The translations under genes and the position numbers were made by a program. From assembly GCF_900215625.1 (NCBI RefSeq), contig NZ_OBEK01000002.1:480676-544675 (forward strand): DNA of 64,000 nt. Direction: 5' to 3'. Below are positions 36,777 to 44,850 of the stretch, piece after piece. Numbering within the stretch: the first letter of the stretch is position 1; each line of letters starts with the position of its first letter. This DNA comes from Terribacillus aidingensis. GTDB taxonomy: Bacteria; Bacillota; Bacilli; Bacillales; Amphibacillaceae. Under the pieces are notes generated by a model that saw only the letters and a program-made list of their open reading frames with translations, ran no database searches and had not been told where the DNA came from.

Positions 36777-36777
36777 T

Positions 36778-38127
36778 TTAGCGAGCATTCGCTTTATTAA
36801 ATTCAGTTTTACTAGGTTTTGTTGCAAGATGAATCACATAGCCGATAATCGCCCCTGCAATTGCTGGCAGCAGCCACCCTAGACCTAACGTGTACATTGG
36901 CAGGTTATCCGTTAAGAATTGCTGAACACCCTGGATAGGAATTCCAGCAGCATTTAAACCTTCCATCAAACTAACTGCAAAAGTGAACAATAAACTCGTC
37001 AAGTAGACAGCTCTGCTTCCGCCAATCACATCATGCAAGAATGTAAGGAAAATCAATACAATTGCCAGCGGATAGATGATTGTTAGTACAGGTACGCTGA
37101 AGGTAATGATATTGGATAAACCAGCATTTGCGATAACAGCGCTAAACGCTGATAGTACAATAGCAAGAACATTGTAAGAAACATTTGGAAGCAGGCGGCT
37201 GAAATAGCTGCTGCATGCCGTTACAAGACCAATGCTTGTAGTGAGACAAGCGCCAAATACAATCAAACCAAGCAATACATTACCTGCATTTCCATAATAA
37301 AAGTCAGAAACTCCTGCTAACACGGAACCTCCATTATCCAATTGGCCGATTCCTGCTACACTCGTTGCACCAAGGTAAGATAGGGAAGTGTAGATTAAAG
37401 CAAGAAGAACTGCTGCGATGACAGCTGCTTTCCATGTGAAGGCAAGAATGCTTTTACGATCTGTAATGCCGATATTTCTTACAGAATTAATTACAATGAT
37501 TCCAAATACGAATGCTGCCAGTGTATCCATCGTCAGGTAACCTTCTTGGAAACCTTTAAAGAAAGCGTTACTGCTGTAAGTTTCTGTTGCTTCCTGCGGG
37601 CTGCCGATTGGGTTTACCAACACGGTAACAATAAGGATTGCAATGACAACTAATAGTGCTGGCGTTAAGTATTTTCCAACAACCTCGACAATTTTAGTTG
37701 GCTTTAAAGAGAAGAAGCACGTTAATCCGAAGAATACGATTGAGTAAATGATTAACGGCCATGCTCCAAAATCGCCTGATAGGAAAGGCTGTACGCCGAT
37801 TTCAAAAGAAACAGTTCCTGTACGCGGCATGGCAAACAGCGGGCCGATAGACAAATACAGAATAATCGTGAATGCGTAACCGAAAATCGGATGCGCACGG
37901 CTTGCTAAGTCTTGCAAATCATTTTTACCAGATATAGCAAATGCTAAAATACCGAGCAACGGCAAGCCAACTCCCGTAATAATAAAGCCTAGGTTAGCAG
38001 TCAATACATTTGTTCCTGATTGCTGACCAAGTAAAGCTGGGAAGATTAGGTTGCCTGCCCCAAAGAAGAGGGCAAAAAGCATGAACCCAGTAATGATGAC
38101 ATAAGAAAACGGAATTGATTTTTTCAT
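36778..38127 (-). CDS. brnQ: branched-chain amino acid carrier BrnQ (LIVCS family)
   Basis: Sodium-coupled Leu/Ile/Val importer, 449 aa with about twelve membrane segments. The family start is clear: YVIITGFMLFALFFGAGNLIFPALLGQQSG, followed by AISGKNDLQDLASRAHPIFGYAF. A TGGAGG-type site precedes the ATG. It is a single gene. AT-rich DNA upstream has no recognisable CodY box. Confidence 0.94.
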   Translation of the reverse strand: MKKSIPFSYVIITGFMLFALFFGAGNLIFPALLGQQSGTNVLTANLGFIITGVGLPLLGILAFAISGKNDLQDLASRAHPIFGYAFTIILYLSIGPLFAMPRTGTVSFEIGVQPFLSGDFGAWPLIIYSIVFFGLTCFFSLKPTKIVEVVGKYLTPALLVVIAILIVTVLVNPIGSPQEATETYSSNAFFKGFQEGYLTMDTLAAFVFGIIVINSVRNIGITDRKSILAFTWKAAVIAAVLLALIYTSLSYLGATSVAGIGQLDNGGSVLAGVSDFYYGNAGNVLLGLIVFGACLTTSIGLVTACSSYFSRLLPNVSYNVLAIVLSAFSAVIANAGLSNIITFSVPVLTIIYPLAIVLIFLTFLHDVIGGSRAVYLTSLLFTFAVSLMEGLNAAGIPIQGVQQFLTDNLPMYTLGLGWLLPAIAGAIIGYVIHLATKPSKTEFNKANAR

Positions 38128-38167
38128 AATATTACCTCCAAAGGCAAAGATACTTTTTCTAAATAGT

Positions 38168-38196
38168 TTGACAATTTAAAATAAATAAAATTTAAA
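38168..38196 (+). promoter_or_regulatory. candidate promoter of the 49-aa gene
   Basis: TTGACA (38168-38173), 17-bp spacer, TTTAAA (38191-38196), within very AT-rich DNA that must also hold the divergent brnQ promoter. Confidence 0.4.
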
Positions 38197-38318
38197 CTAT
38201 GTTAGAGATTCTATCACACAACATAAAAAGGGACAACAATATTTTTTATTATTTAAGGTGTATATTTCTTGGCTGTTTCGGCATATATATTACTAAAGGC
38301 CATTTGGAGGCAGTATAT

Positions 38319-38468
38319 ATGCATTATTCGGATACAGATATCTTTCATGAGGAATTAAGACGGCTTGAAGACGAATACAGAAGATGCCCGGATTCCGGGA
38401 TTCGCAGCTTGATTCAAGAAGACATTCAGTTAATGGAACAAGCGATAGCAACAGCAGAGAGTTTATAA
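38319..38468 (+). CDS. small acidic helical protein, unknown
   Basis: 49-aa protein MHYSDTDIFHEELRRLEDEY then a conserved-looking helix RSLIQEDIQLMEQAIATAES. TTTGGAGG at 38303-38310 is eight bases before ATG 38319, and a strong terminator follows, so it is a real gene. The frame is open upstream to 38199 without a site. No family recognised. Confidence 0.7.
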   Translation: MHYSDTDIFHEELRRLEDEYRRCPDSGIRSLIQEDIQLMEQAIATAESL

Positions 38469-38470
38469 AA

Positions 38471-38505
38471 AAGAAGGCGGGATGGTGCATCCCGCCTTCT
38501 TTTTA
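38471..38505. terminator. bidirectional terminator
   Basis: 14-bp perfect stem AAGAAGGCGGGATG / CATCCCGCCTTCTT with a 3-base loop; T-runs on both strands. Confidence 0.92.
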
Positions 38506-38511
38506 GTTTTC

Positions 38512-39723
38512 CTATTTTTTGACAACTGGCTGATTAACAGTTAGATCCTGTTTTTTCACACGCTCACTTAAATATTTTACATAGCGGTGATCGTTAACAA
38601 GAAATGCAAGTTCTTCCCGCTTCAATTGTTTTTCTGCCTCTGCGAATGTATCATAGCCAATCTCTGCCGGCTTCTGATTTTTCATAACGTAGTATTTCCG
38701 GTTTTGCTGAACGATAAAGAATTTATCATTTTGCTCATTGCAGTACAACGTTCCCAAATCGTTCTCTGGCGTATTAAATTTGTTTTCCGGTGCATCTGGA
38801 CGCAATGTTTGCAGTTCAAATGCATGTTTAACAAAGAGCTCAAACGCCTCTTCTGTTAACGTCGCACCAGATGCCTTCTGGTGGCCGCCTCCGCCATAAT
38901 TACCGGCGATAGCAGATACGTCGACATCATCATGAATGGTCCGAAGACTTAAACGCTTTGTACCCATCATAACCATCACGATAAAATCCAAATGCGGGAA
39001 AGTCTTACCAAGATCATTGCCTAATTCAGATAGATAAGATTCTGCGTGCACAACGCCGGCAAGATATGTATCTACTTTAATTGGGACGACTTGCTTTCGT
39101 TTCTTCCGAATATAACGTTCCGTTTGTGCGTCCTGTACTTGCAGCAATTTTGCTTCCAAGTCATTAAAAACAAAAGAATCGCTGTGCTGCAGACGTTCAA
39201 TCATCTCAGCCGCAAATTCGTCAATGCTTTGCAAGAAGAGCAAGGCATTCAACTGCTTGGCCGCTTCATTTTGCCGTTTTTCCCATTCCCATGTATCGTA
39301 TTGGCGGACAAGTTCCACAAACTCGCTCACCGATTGTGATTTTTCCATGTGTCCTTCTTGTACCAGAACATCATAAAGCATGCTCGTAGCGGATGTTTGT
39401 GCACCATCATCCTGCTTCGTCGCAATCCAAGCCCATTCGTGTGCGTTTAAATGTTCACTTGTTTTATGATGATCCACTAGTCTGGCTTTGCCTCCAGCCT
39501 TAATGAACGCAGAAATTGCGGCTTCGTTTTCTTCATTCACCGCCAGATCCGTTACCCATAATTCTTTATGATGCTGGGTTTCATCCGCTAGGAATTTCTT
39601 AACTTCTTCGTTTAAACTGCTGATGGAGTTGTAACGGATTTCGACATCCTCTCCAAAAGCAAGTGTCGCTAAAATTCCGCAGCCGACACCATCCAAGTCG
39701 TTATGCGTCAATAATTTATACAA
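38512..39723 (-). CDS. nrnB: DHH-family phosphoesterase / nano-RNase NrnB
   Basis: Cytoplasmic phosphodiesterase that degrades very short RNAs. The 403-aa protein has the DHH domain (LTHNDLDGVGCGI, VTDLAVNEENE, LVDHHKTSEHL) and the DHHA1 domain with NYGGGGHQKASGA. It resembles B. subtilis YngD/NrnB, which begins M-Y-x-L..SHNDLDG. This decides the start: GAGGTGA precedes TTG 39723 (reading M-Y-K-L-L-T-H-N-D), whereas the GTG at 39732 lies inside the ribosome site. Confidence 0.88.
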   Translation of the reverse strand: MYKLLTHNDLDGVGCGILATLAFGEDVEIRYNSISSLNEEVKKFLADETQHHKELWVTDLAVNEENEAAISAFIKAGGKARLVDHHKTSEHLNAHEWAWIATKQDDGAQTSATSMLYDVLVQEGHMEKSQSVSEFVELVRQYDTWEWEKRQNEAAKQLNALLFLQSIDEFAAEMIERLQHSDSFVFNDLEAKLLQVQDAQTERYIRKKRKQVVPIKVDTYLAGVVHAESYLSELGNDLGKTFPHLDFIVMVMMGTKRLSLRTIHDDVDVSAIAGNYGGGGHQKASGATLTEEAFELFVKHAFELQTLRPDAPENKFNTPENDLGTLYCNEQNDKFFIVQQNRKYYVMKNQKPAEIGYDTFAEAEKQLKREELAFLVNDHRYVKYLSERVKKQDLTVNQPVVKK

Positions 39724-39788
39724 TGTCTTCACCTCAATTACTAGTATAAGTATAACCTAGCGTAATTATCGGCTTCAAGCATGATTCA

Positions 39789-41324
39789 TTATTGCTCTTG
39801 TTTTAGCAGCCGGAATCGGTGAAGGAGCAGCAAGTAAATGGCAGCGGATATTAGTAATACACTGCTTAGCAGTACATACCCATTGGCAATGTAGGAATCC
39901 AGTGTCAGGTAAAGAAAAATCGCAGCGGATGCCATACAAACGATTGCAACAAGCAATTTATAAAACCGAGCAAATCCAAAAGGAAAGCGGACAGCTTGGT
40001 ACAAACTTGCAAAATGCAGCAGCGTCCCGAGAACTTCACCAAGATTCAGACCGAGGATCACGCCATTTACGCCCATACTTGGCTGAGAGGCAACAAAATA
40101 GATAACCAGCAGACTGACCAGCGCAGCAATTAAATTATTGTATAAAACAACACTGCTTTTGCCGATGCCAATCAAAACAGCCTGCAGCGGGATTTGCAAA
40201 TAGCTGAGCATAAAACAGAAAATCATTTTCTGTATAAGCAGTCCGGCATCTTCGGAGTGATAAAACAAACTTGTCAAATCGGTTGCGAAGAAATAGAGAA
40301 ACAGCGCCCAAGGTATACAAATCATCATCGTGACTGTTATGACTTGGTTAATATTGCTGTACATTTGCTGAAATTGACGTCTTGCGTATAAGTCACTGAT
40401 TGAGGGCAGCAAATTGGTAGAAAGCGAATGCGTAATAAAAGTTGGTACGAAAACGAGCGGCATCACATACCCCATCAATAATCCGTACGTTTCGGTTGCT
40501 GTTTCCGCTGTGTGGCCTGCTGTGATAAAGCTGTGTGTAATAATAATCGGCATTAATACGGCAGCAAAACTATTGACCAAATGCGTCCCTGTATTCGGAA
40601 GCGCCACACGAATCAAGTCACGTGTATGCTGTTTACCGTCACGCACTAGATCTCCGATAATGTGAAGAAAACGCCATTTGAATTCTTTTTGTCTCTGGAA
40701 AGCGACGATTAAGACTCCTAAAGATATTGCTTCGCCAATCACCATACTCATTACTGCACCAGCGGCAGCAACACCTAGTCCGTATGGCAGCAGATATTGA
40801 ACAAGCATATACGTCACAACTAGCTGCACACTTTGTTCCAATATGGAAGCGAAGGCACCAGGGGACATGTATTGTTTTCCGTGAAAATAGCCTTTCAAGA
40901 TGGAAGAAATTGCAACGATTGGAATGATTGGAATAATAGCGGTAAATGTGTAAATAGCTCGCTGATCAGCAAACAACAATCCTGGCGCGTACGAAATAAG
41001 ACCAAAAAGCAGCAAAGAAGTGACAATACTCAATGCCCCTGTGATTAGAAAAGATAAAGATAGCACATGCCGCAGTCTTGTCCGATTGTTGGAAGCATTG
41101 TTCTCTGCTACCAAATTGGCGACCGCCACTTCTAAACCGAAACCTGTAATCGCAATCAACAAGCCAGTTACCGGCATCGCCATCATAGCTAGTCCGATTC
41201 CTTCAGGCCCCAACAGCCGCGATAACACGATACCGTTCATAAAGCCGATAAGCTTACTGTAGCAAGCAGCAATAGCCAAAATAATCGTACCTTTTAACAA
41301 TGATTGTTTTCCCACATTAGTCAC
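39789..41324 (-). CDS. MOP-superfamily flippase, SpoVB-like
   Basis: Polytopic membrane protein of 511 aa with about fourteen hydrophobic segments, of the polysaccharide-transporter/MurJ-like group. It opens with LLKGTIILAIAACYSKLIGFMNGIVLSRLLGPEGIGL, typical of SpoVB and its vegetative paralogues. SpoVB is needed for spore cortex formation, probably as a lipid-linked precursor flippase; several paralogues exist per genome, so the exact role is open. The gene is monocistronic. Confidence 0.85.
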   Translation of the reverse strand: MTNVGKQSLLKGTIILAIAACYSKLIGFMNGIVLSRLLGPEGIGLAMMAMPVTGLLIAITGFGLEVAVANLVAENNASNNRTRLRHVLSLSFLITGALSIVTSLLLFGLISYAPGLLFADQRAIYTFTAIIPIIPIVAISSILKGYFHGKQYMSPGAFASILEQSVQLVVTYMLVQYLLPYGLGVAAAGAVMSMVIGEAISLGVLIVAFQRQKEFKWRFLHIIGDLVRDGKQHTRDLIRVALPNTGTHLVNSFAAVLMPIIITHSFITAGHTAETATETYGLLMGYVMPLVFVPTFITHSLSTNLLPSISDLYARRQFQQMYSNINQVITVTMMICIPWALFLYFFATDLTSLFYHSEDAGLLIQKMIFCFMLSYLQIPLQAVLIGIGKSSVVLYNNLIAALVSLLVIYFVASQPSMGVNGVILGLNLGEVLGTLLHFASLYQAVRFPFGFARFYKLLVAIVCMASAAIFLYLTLDSYIANGYVLLSSVLLISAAIYLLLLHRFRLLKQEQ

Positions 41325-41369
41325 CTCAACTTGTCCATATTCTAGATGTATGTGGAAGAGGAGGTGTTT

Positions 41370-41453
41370 ATGTCAGGGGAAGGGAGCGGGAGTTGCCAAG
41401 AAATATATAAATTTCATTATGATGCGATAGAGGATTTTCATTACGGTTATTAA
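41370..41453 (+). CDS. possible 27-aa peptide
   Basis: MSGEGSGSCQEIYKFHYDAI then EDFHYGY. GAGGAGG at 41358-41364 lies five bases before the ATG, as strong a ribosome site as any in the window. Gly/Ser-rich start, one Cys and an aromatic tail. No homologue is known to me. The frame is short, so chance is possible. Confidence 0.4.
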   Translation: MSGEGSGSCQEIYKFHYDAIEDFHYGY

Positions 41454-41482
41454 TAAGTATGCAAACCAATTTGTCCAAAATC

Positions 41483-41588
41483 ACGGAATACTTTTAGTTA
41501 CCTAATTTCTTTCTCTTTAAGTCGGAAAGCTGTTACTTATTGAATGCCATTTGATAAAGAATCTAACAAATGATAGGTAGGATTCCGT
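41483..41588 (+). repeat. long-range nested inverted repeat
   Basis: ACGGAAT (41483-41489) is complementary to ATTCCGT (41582-41588), and inside it TACCTA (41499-41504) to TAGGTA (41574-41579). Folded as RNA this would give a 106-base structure. It precedes the promoter of the DUF5058 operon, so it would not be in that transcript unless transcription starts further upstream. Confidence 0.35.
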
Positions 41589-41638
41589 ATTGCTTTAACA
41601 ACTTTATTACTTAAATAGCACTGTTTATTATAAAGGTT

Positions 41639-41668
41639 TTGACACACACACAAATGAGCTACTAACAT
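41639..41668 (+). promoter_or_regulatory. candidate promoter of DUF5058 operon
   Basis: TTGACA (41639-41644), 18-bp spacer, TAACAT (41663-41668), about 40 bases before the first start codon. Confidence 0.5.
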
Positions 41669-41708
41669 AATAATCAGAATAGTTTTAATTTTTAAGGAGG
41701 ACCAAAAT

Positions 41709-42413
41709 TTGCAGATAGCTGAAATTATGAACAGTGGCGTACTGTGGGGGTTTTGTCTTGTTGTCGTTTCAATTGTTTTATTTCAAGGGATTGTTTTTAT
41801 CCGGTCTGCACTCCAGGTAAGAGAGAGTGTCGGTATGACAGCTCAGGAAGCCAAAAGCGCAATGAAAACCGGTGCCATTGCAGCTATCGGGCCTTCACTT
41901 GGGAATATCATTATAGCTGTGTCCCTAATGACTCTAATTGGTAACCCGCTCACAATGATGCGCAGCGCCATTATTGGTTCCTCTGCAACAGAGTCGCTTG
42001 GTGCGCAGATGGCTTCCAGTGCTTATGGAACGGAGCTAGGAGCGGCGAACTTTGGTCCGGAAGCCTTCACGACGATTGCTTGGACATTATGTATCGGCGG
42101 AACCGGCTGGCTGATTGTCACGCTGTTCTTCACAAAGTCACTCGGTACATTCCAAAAGAAAATCACAGCAAAGAAAAACGGAACGAAAAAAATGGTTATC
42201 ATCTCGACGGCAGCCATGCTCGGAGCATTTGGATATTTCGCGGCCAATGAAGCTGTTAAAAGCGGCGGTCATACGGTAGTCATTGTCACCAGCATGCTTA
42301 TTACTATACTAACGTTACTGGCAGCAAATAAGCTGCAGCAAAACTGGCTGAAAGAATGGGCATTAGGGTTTGCTATTATTGGCGGTCTTACGGTTGGTTA
42401 TTTTATCGGATAA
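41709..42413 (+). CDS. DUF5058 family membrane protein, probable transporter subunit
   Basis: 234-aa membrane protein with about six hydrophobic segments. Notable are a re-entrant-looking MKTGAIAAIGPSLGNIIIAVSL and the polar GSSATESLGAQMASSAYGTEL loop. It matches the DUF5058 family as I remember it. TTG 41709 is eight bases after AAGGAGG. The next two genes, another membrane protein and an M20 amidohydrolase, follow tightly; the set looks like an importer with its hydrolase. No substrate is established. Confidence 0.75.
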   Translation: MQIAEIMNSGVLWGFCLVVVSIVLFQGIVFIRSALQVRESVGMTAQEAKSAMKTGAIAAIGPSLGNIIIAVSLMTLIGNPLTMMRSAIIGSSATESLGAQMASSAYGTELGAANFGPEAFTTIAWTLCIGGTGWLIVTLFFTKSLGTFQKKITAKKNGTKKMVIISTAAMLGAFGYFAANEAVKSGGHTVVIVTSMLITILTLLAANKLQQNWLKEWALGFAIIGGLTVGYFIG

Positions 42414-42431
42414 GAAACGGAGGGACAAAGA

Positions 42432-43166
42432 GTGGTAAAAACAGCAGAGCAGGTTGTGGGGCAAAAACAAGTTGCAGAAACGCAGCAGCAAACGTTTGAG
42501 GCATTTCACGTTAATGCACATTTCTGGGGCAGACTGACGATCGGGATTGTTATCGTCTTATCTGCCGCCTTACCGCTTTATCTTTCGTTCGCAGCAGGCT
42601 ACCATCCTGGCTGGCGGGCAATATTTGCTGCTTTTCTTGCATATATAGCATTGGTTGGATTTGCTTGGGTGGTGGAGCCAGTCAGCTATTATGCCACTTT
42701 AGGAGTTTCCGGCACATACCTGAGTTTCTTGACTGGTAATATAGCGAATATGTGTTTACCCTCTGCGGCCGCAGCACAGCAAGTAATTGGTGCTGAGCCT
42801 GGAACGAAGAAAGGAGAAGTAGCCGCGACATTAGCTATTGCCACAGCTAGTTTTATGAACATTGCTGTATTGGTCCCAGTCATACTAGCAGGCTCGTATA
42901 TTCTCTCTATCATTCCAGAATCTTTACAAGCAGCCTTCACTTACATCATTCCAGCAATATTCGGCGGAATGATTGCGCAGTTAGCGATGCGAAAGCCGCT
43001 TTTCGGTGTTATTGGTCTTGGATTCGGTATTTTATTGACACAACTGCCCGTTCCTGTCTTTTTCAAAGGATTAATCTGTATGATGCTGACAGTTGCAATC
43101 AGTATGTTTTTGGAACATATCAAACCAAGCAAATTAGTTCATGAAGGAGAGATGACCAGTGAGTAA
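42432..43166 (+). CDS. membrane protein, partner of DUF5058 protein
   Basis: 244-aa protein with a polar N-terminus of about 35 residues and seven or so hydrophobic segments. A central polar loop FLTGNIANMCLPSAAAAQQVIGAEPGTKKGEVAATLAIA may line a substrate path. GGAGGGA precedes GTG 42432. The downstream M20 gene starts inside its last codons. Not recognised beyond its regular pairing with DUF5058 here; a transport role is inferred. Confidence 0.65.
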   Translation: MVKTAEQVVGQKQVAETQQQTFEAFHVNAHFWGRLTIGIVIVLSAALPLYLSFAAGYHPGWRAIFAAFLAYIALVGFAWVVEPVSYYATLGVSGTYLSFLTGNIANMCLPSAAAAQQVIGAEPGTKKGEVAATLAIATASFMNIAVLVPVILAGSYILSIIPESLQAAFTYIIPAIFGGMIAQLAMRKPLFGVIGLGFGILLTQLPVPVFFKGLICMMLTVAISMFLEHIKPSKLVHEGEMTSE

Positions 43167-44577
43167 AAAGCAACTGATTCGTCGTTTAGAGGAATTGGAA
43201 AAATTGACAGGTCGTTTAGCGCTGGATATTTGGAAAAACCCGCAGATTGCTTATGAGGAAACGTATGCAAGTACTGTCCAGAAAGAGCTCCTTGCAGATG
43301 CAGGATTCCGACTGACAGATTCTGTCGGAGACATGGAGACCGCTTTTTATGCGGAGTATGGGGAAGGGTATCCGATTATAGGCATACTGGGTGAATTTGA
43401 TGCCTTGCCTGGTCTCGCTCAGTCAACAAAACCATATAAAGATCCTGTTCATGCGAATAAGCCAGGTCACGCTTGCGGACACCATCTTCTTGGTACCGCA
43501 GGAGTTGAAGCTGTTCTTGCACTAAAGCAGCTAATCGATGATGGGCAGTTAACGGGCACTATTCGCTATTACGGCTGCCCGGCTGAGGAAGTATTATCCG
43601 GGAAAACATTTATGGCAAGAGAAGGCGTGTTTCATGATTTGGATTGCTGTTTAACATGGCACCCAGGTACAAGCAATGTGGTACAAAACTTTAGTTCGCA
43701 AGCGATGATATCAATCAAGTATCGTTTTCATGGTATTCCAGCACATGCTGCCGGAGCTCCTCATGCCGGACGCAGTGCACTCGATGCCGTAGAGATTATG
43801 AATATCGGCGCCAATTACTTACGTGAACATCTTGTAGACGGTACTCGAATTCATTATGCCATTACAAATGGCGGACAGGCACCGAATATCGTGCCAGATG
43901 AAGCAGAGGTTTGGTATTACTTGCGCGGCGCTAATCGTGAACAAGTAGAAGATATGCTCGCACGCATGCATGATATAGCGAAAGGAGCAGCTCTAATCAC
44001 TGGTACGACAACGTCTCATGAGCTGCTGGCAAATTGTTATCATATGCTCACGAACGATACGTTGAATACACTCAACTACCGTAATATGGAGAACTTCCCG
44101 ATGCAGCGTTTTACATCAGATGAAGTAGCTTATTCCTCGATACTCCGTAAATCAATGGATCCTAAATTGATAGAAGCCTCTCGAACTGAATTAAAACTCG
44201 ACTCAAACGACATTCTGCCAACCAAAAACTTCTATGATCTCTCTGCAAAAGAAAAGACAATGCCCGGTTCAACTGATGTTGCGGATGTAAGCTGGATTAC
44301 GCCATTAGCAAGTATCAGCACCACATGCGGTCCAATTGGCACGCAAGTACATGCCTGGCAAGCAACCGCCGTATTTGGAACAAGTATTGGTTTAAAGGGC
44401 ATGCATTACGCAGCTAAAATCATGGCACTCACAGCTTATGATTTGTTCAGTGAACCCGCGCTTGTTGAACAAGCAAAGACAGAGTTCCAGCAAGCGACTG
44501 CTGACAAACCGTATCGTTCGGGACTGGATGAGAGCGTACTAGCTCCAGGGGCGGTACGAAAAGAACAACTGATCTAA
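43159..44577 (+). CDS. M20 family metallo-amidohydrolase (AbgB-like)
   Basis: 472-aa zinc hydrolase of the M20D type that cleaves N-acyl or p-aminobenzoyl amino acids. Metal-site and catalytic segments are visible: GEFDALPGLAQ, HACGHHLLGTAGV, GCPAEEVLSGKTFM (general-base Glu) and LTWHPGT. The dimerisation domain carries GIPAHAAGAPHAGRSALDA and ITNGGQAPNIVPDEAE. The length and layout resemble aminobenzoyl-glutamate hydrolase subunit B. GTG 43159 follows GGAGAGATGACCA and overlaps the preceding gene by eight bases. Confidence 0.88.
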   Translation: MSKKQLIRRLEELEKLTGRLALDIWKNPQIAYEETYASTVQKELLADAGFRLTDSVGDMETAFYAEYGEGYPIIGILGEFDALPGLAQSTKPYKDPVHANKPGHACGHHLLGTAGVEAVLALKQLIDDGQLTGTIRYYGCPAEEVLSGKTFMAREGVFHDLDCCLTWHPGTSNVVQNFSSQAMISIKYRFHGIPAHAAGAPHAGRSALDAVEIMNIGANYLREHLVDGTRIHYAITNGGQAPNIVPDEAEVWYYLRGANREQVEDMLARMHDIAKGAALITGTTTSHELLANCYHMLTNDTLNTLNYRNMENFPMQRFTSDEVAYSSILRKSMDPKLIEASRTELKLDSNDILPTKNFYDLSAKEKTMPGSTDVADVSWITPLASISTTCGPIGTQVHAWQATAVFGTSIGLKGMHYAAKIMALTAYDLFSEPALVEQAKTEFQQATADKPYRSGLDESVLAPGAVRKEQLI

Positions 44578-44585
44578 CTGCCTAT

Positions 44586-44613
44586 TTGATTCACTGTCTC
44601 TATCTGCTATACT
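44586..44613 (+). promoter_or_regulatory. promoter of ABC-F operon
   Basis: TTGATT (44586-44591), 16-bp spacer, TATACT (44608-44613). Transcription would start near 44620, leaving a leader of about 230 bases. Confidence 0.7.
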
Positions 44614-44641
44614 GAGTGCAACAAACACGAGAGGATGATGG

Positions 44642-44704
44642 ATGGCCAATGAAAAACTAATCTTATTTTCTAACGAATTGAAAAAAATATTTTTCAACGC
44701 GTAA
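44642..44704 (+). CDS. 20-aa leader peptide of ABC-F gene
   Basis: MANEKLILFSNELKKIFFNA, start ATG 44642 with GAGAGG (44629-44634) seven bases upstream. Codons 6-10 overlap the first arm of the attenuator, so a ribosome held on this peptide by an antibiotic would change the RNA fold. Regulatory rather than functional product. Confidence 0.7.
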   Translation: MANEKLILFSNELKKIFFNA

Positions 44705-44819
44705 AAAATAGGATTAGTCTGCCCATCTTTCAATCAAGTGACAGGTACATTTCCAGCTAGGAGTGTATCTATAAACTGGTACGGCTAATCCTTCCAATTC
44801 ATTTTGGGAGGATTTTTTT
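44657..44819 (+). promoter_or_regulatory. ribosome-mediated transcription attenuator
   Basis: Three mutually exclusive segments. Segment 1 CTAATCTTATTTT (44657-44669, inside the leader peptide) pairs over 13 positions with segment 2 AAAATAGGATTAG (44705-44717), with one G-U pair. Segment 2 can instead pair AGGATTAG with segment 3 CTAATCCT (44785-44792). Segment 3 is also the left arm of a terminator. A ribosome stalled on the leader would cover segment 1, free segment 2 to capture segment 3, and prevent termination. This is the logic known for Bacillus vmlR and other antibiotic-inducible ABC-F genes. Confidence 0.75.
44787..44819 (+). terminator. attenuator terminator
   Basis: Stem AATCCTTCC / GGGAGGATT (44787-44795 with 44806-44814) with one G-U pair and a run of seven T's, upstream of the ABC-F start. 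Confidence 0.85.
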
Positions 44820-44850
44820 CTGTCCTCCTGCCTAAAAAGGAGAGATTTAC

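Noticed and set aside
38128-38198. CodY box upstream of brnQ
   Set aside because: The AT-rich DNA has AATTTAAA repeats but nothing close to the CodY consensus dyad.
41483-41588. Riboswitch for the DUF5058 operon
   Set aside because: The structure lies upstream of the best promoter, so it would not be in the operon mRNA; kept only as an inverted repeat.
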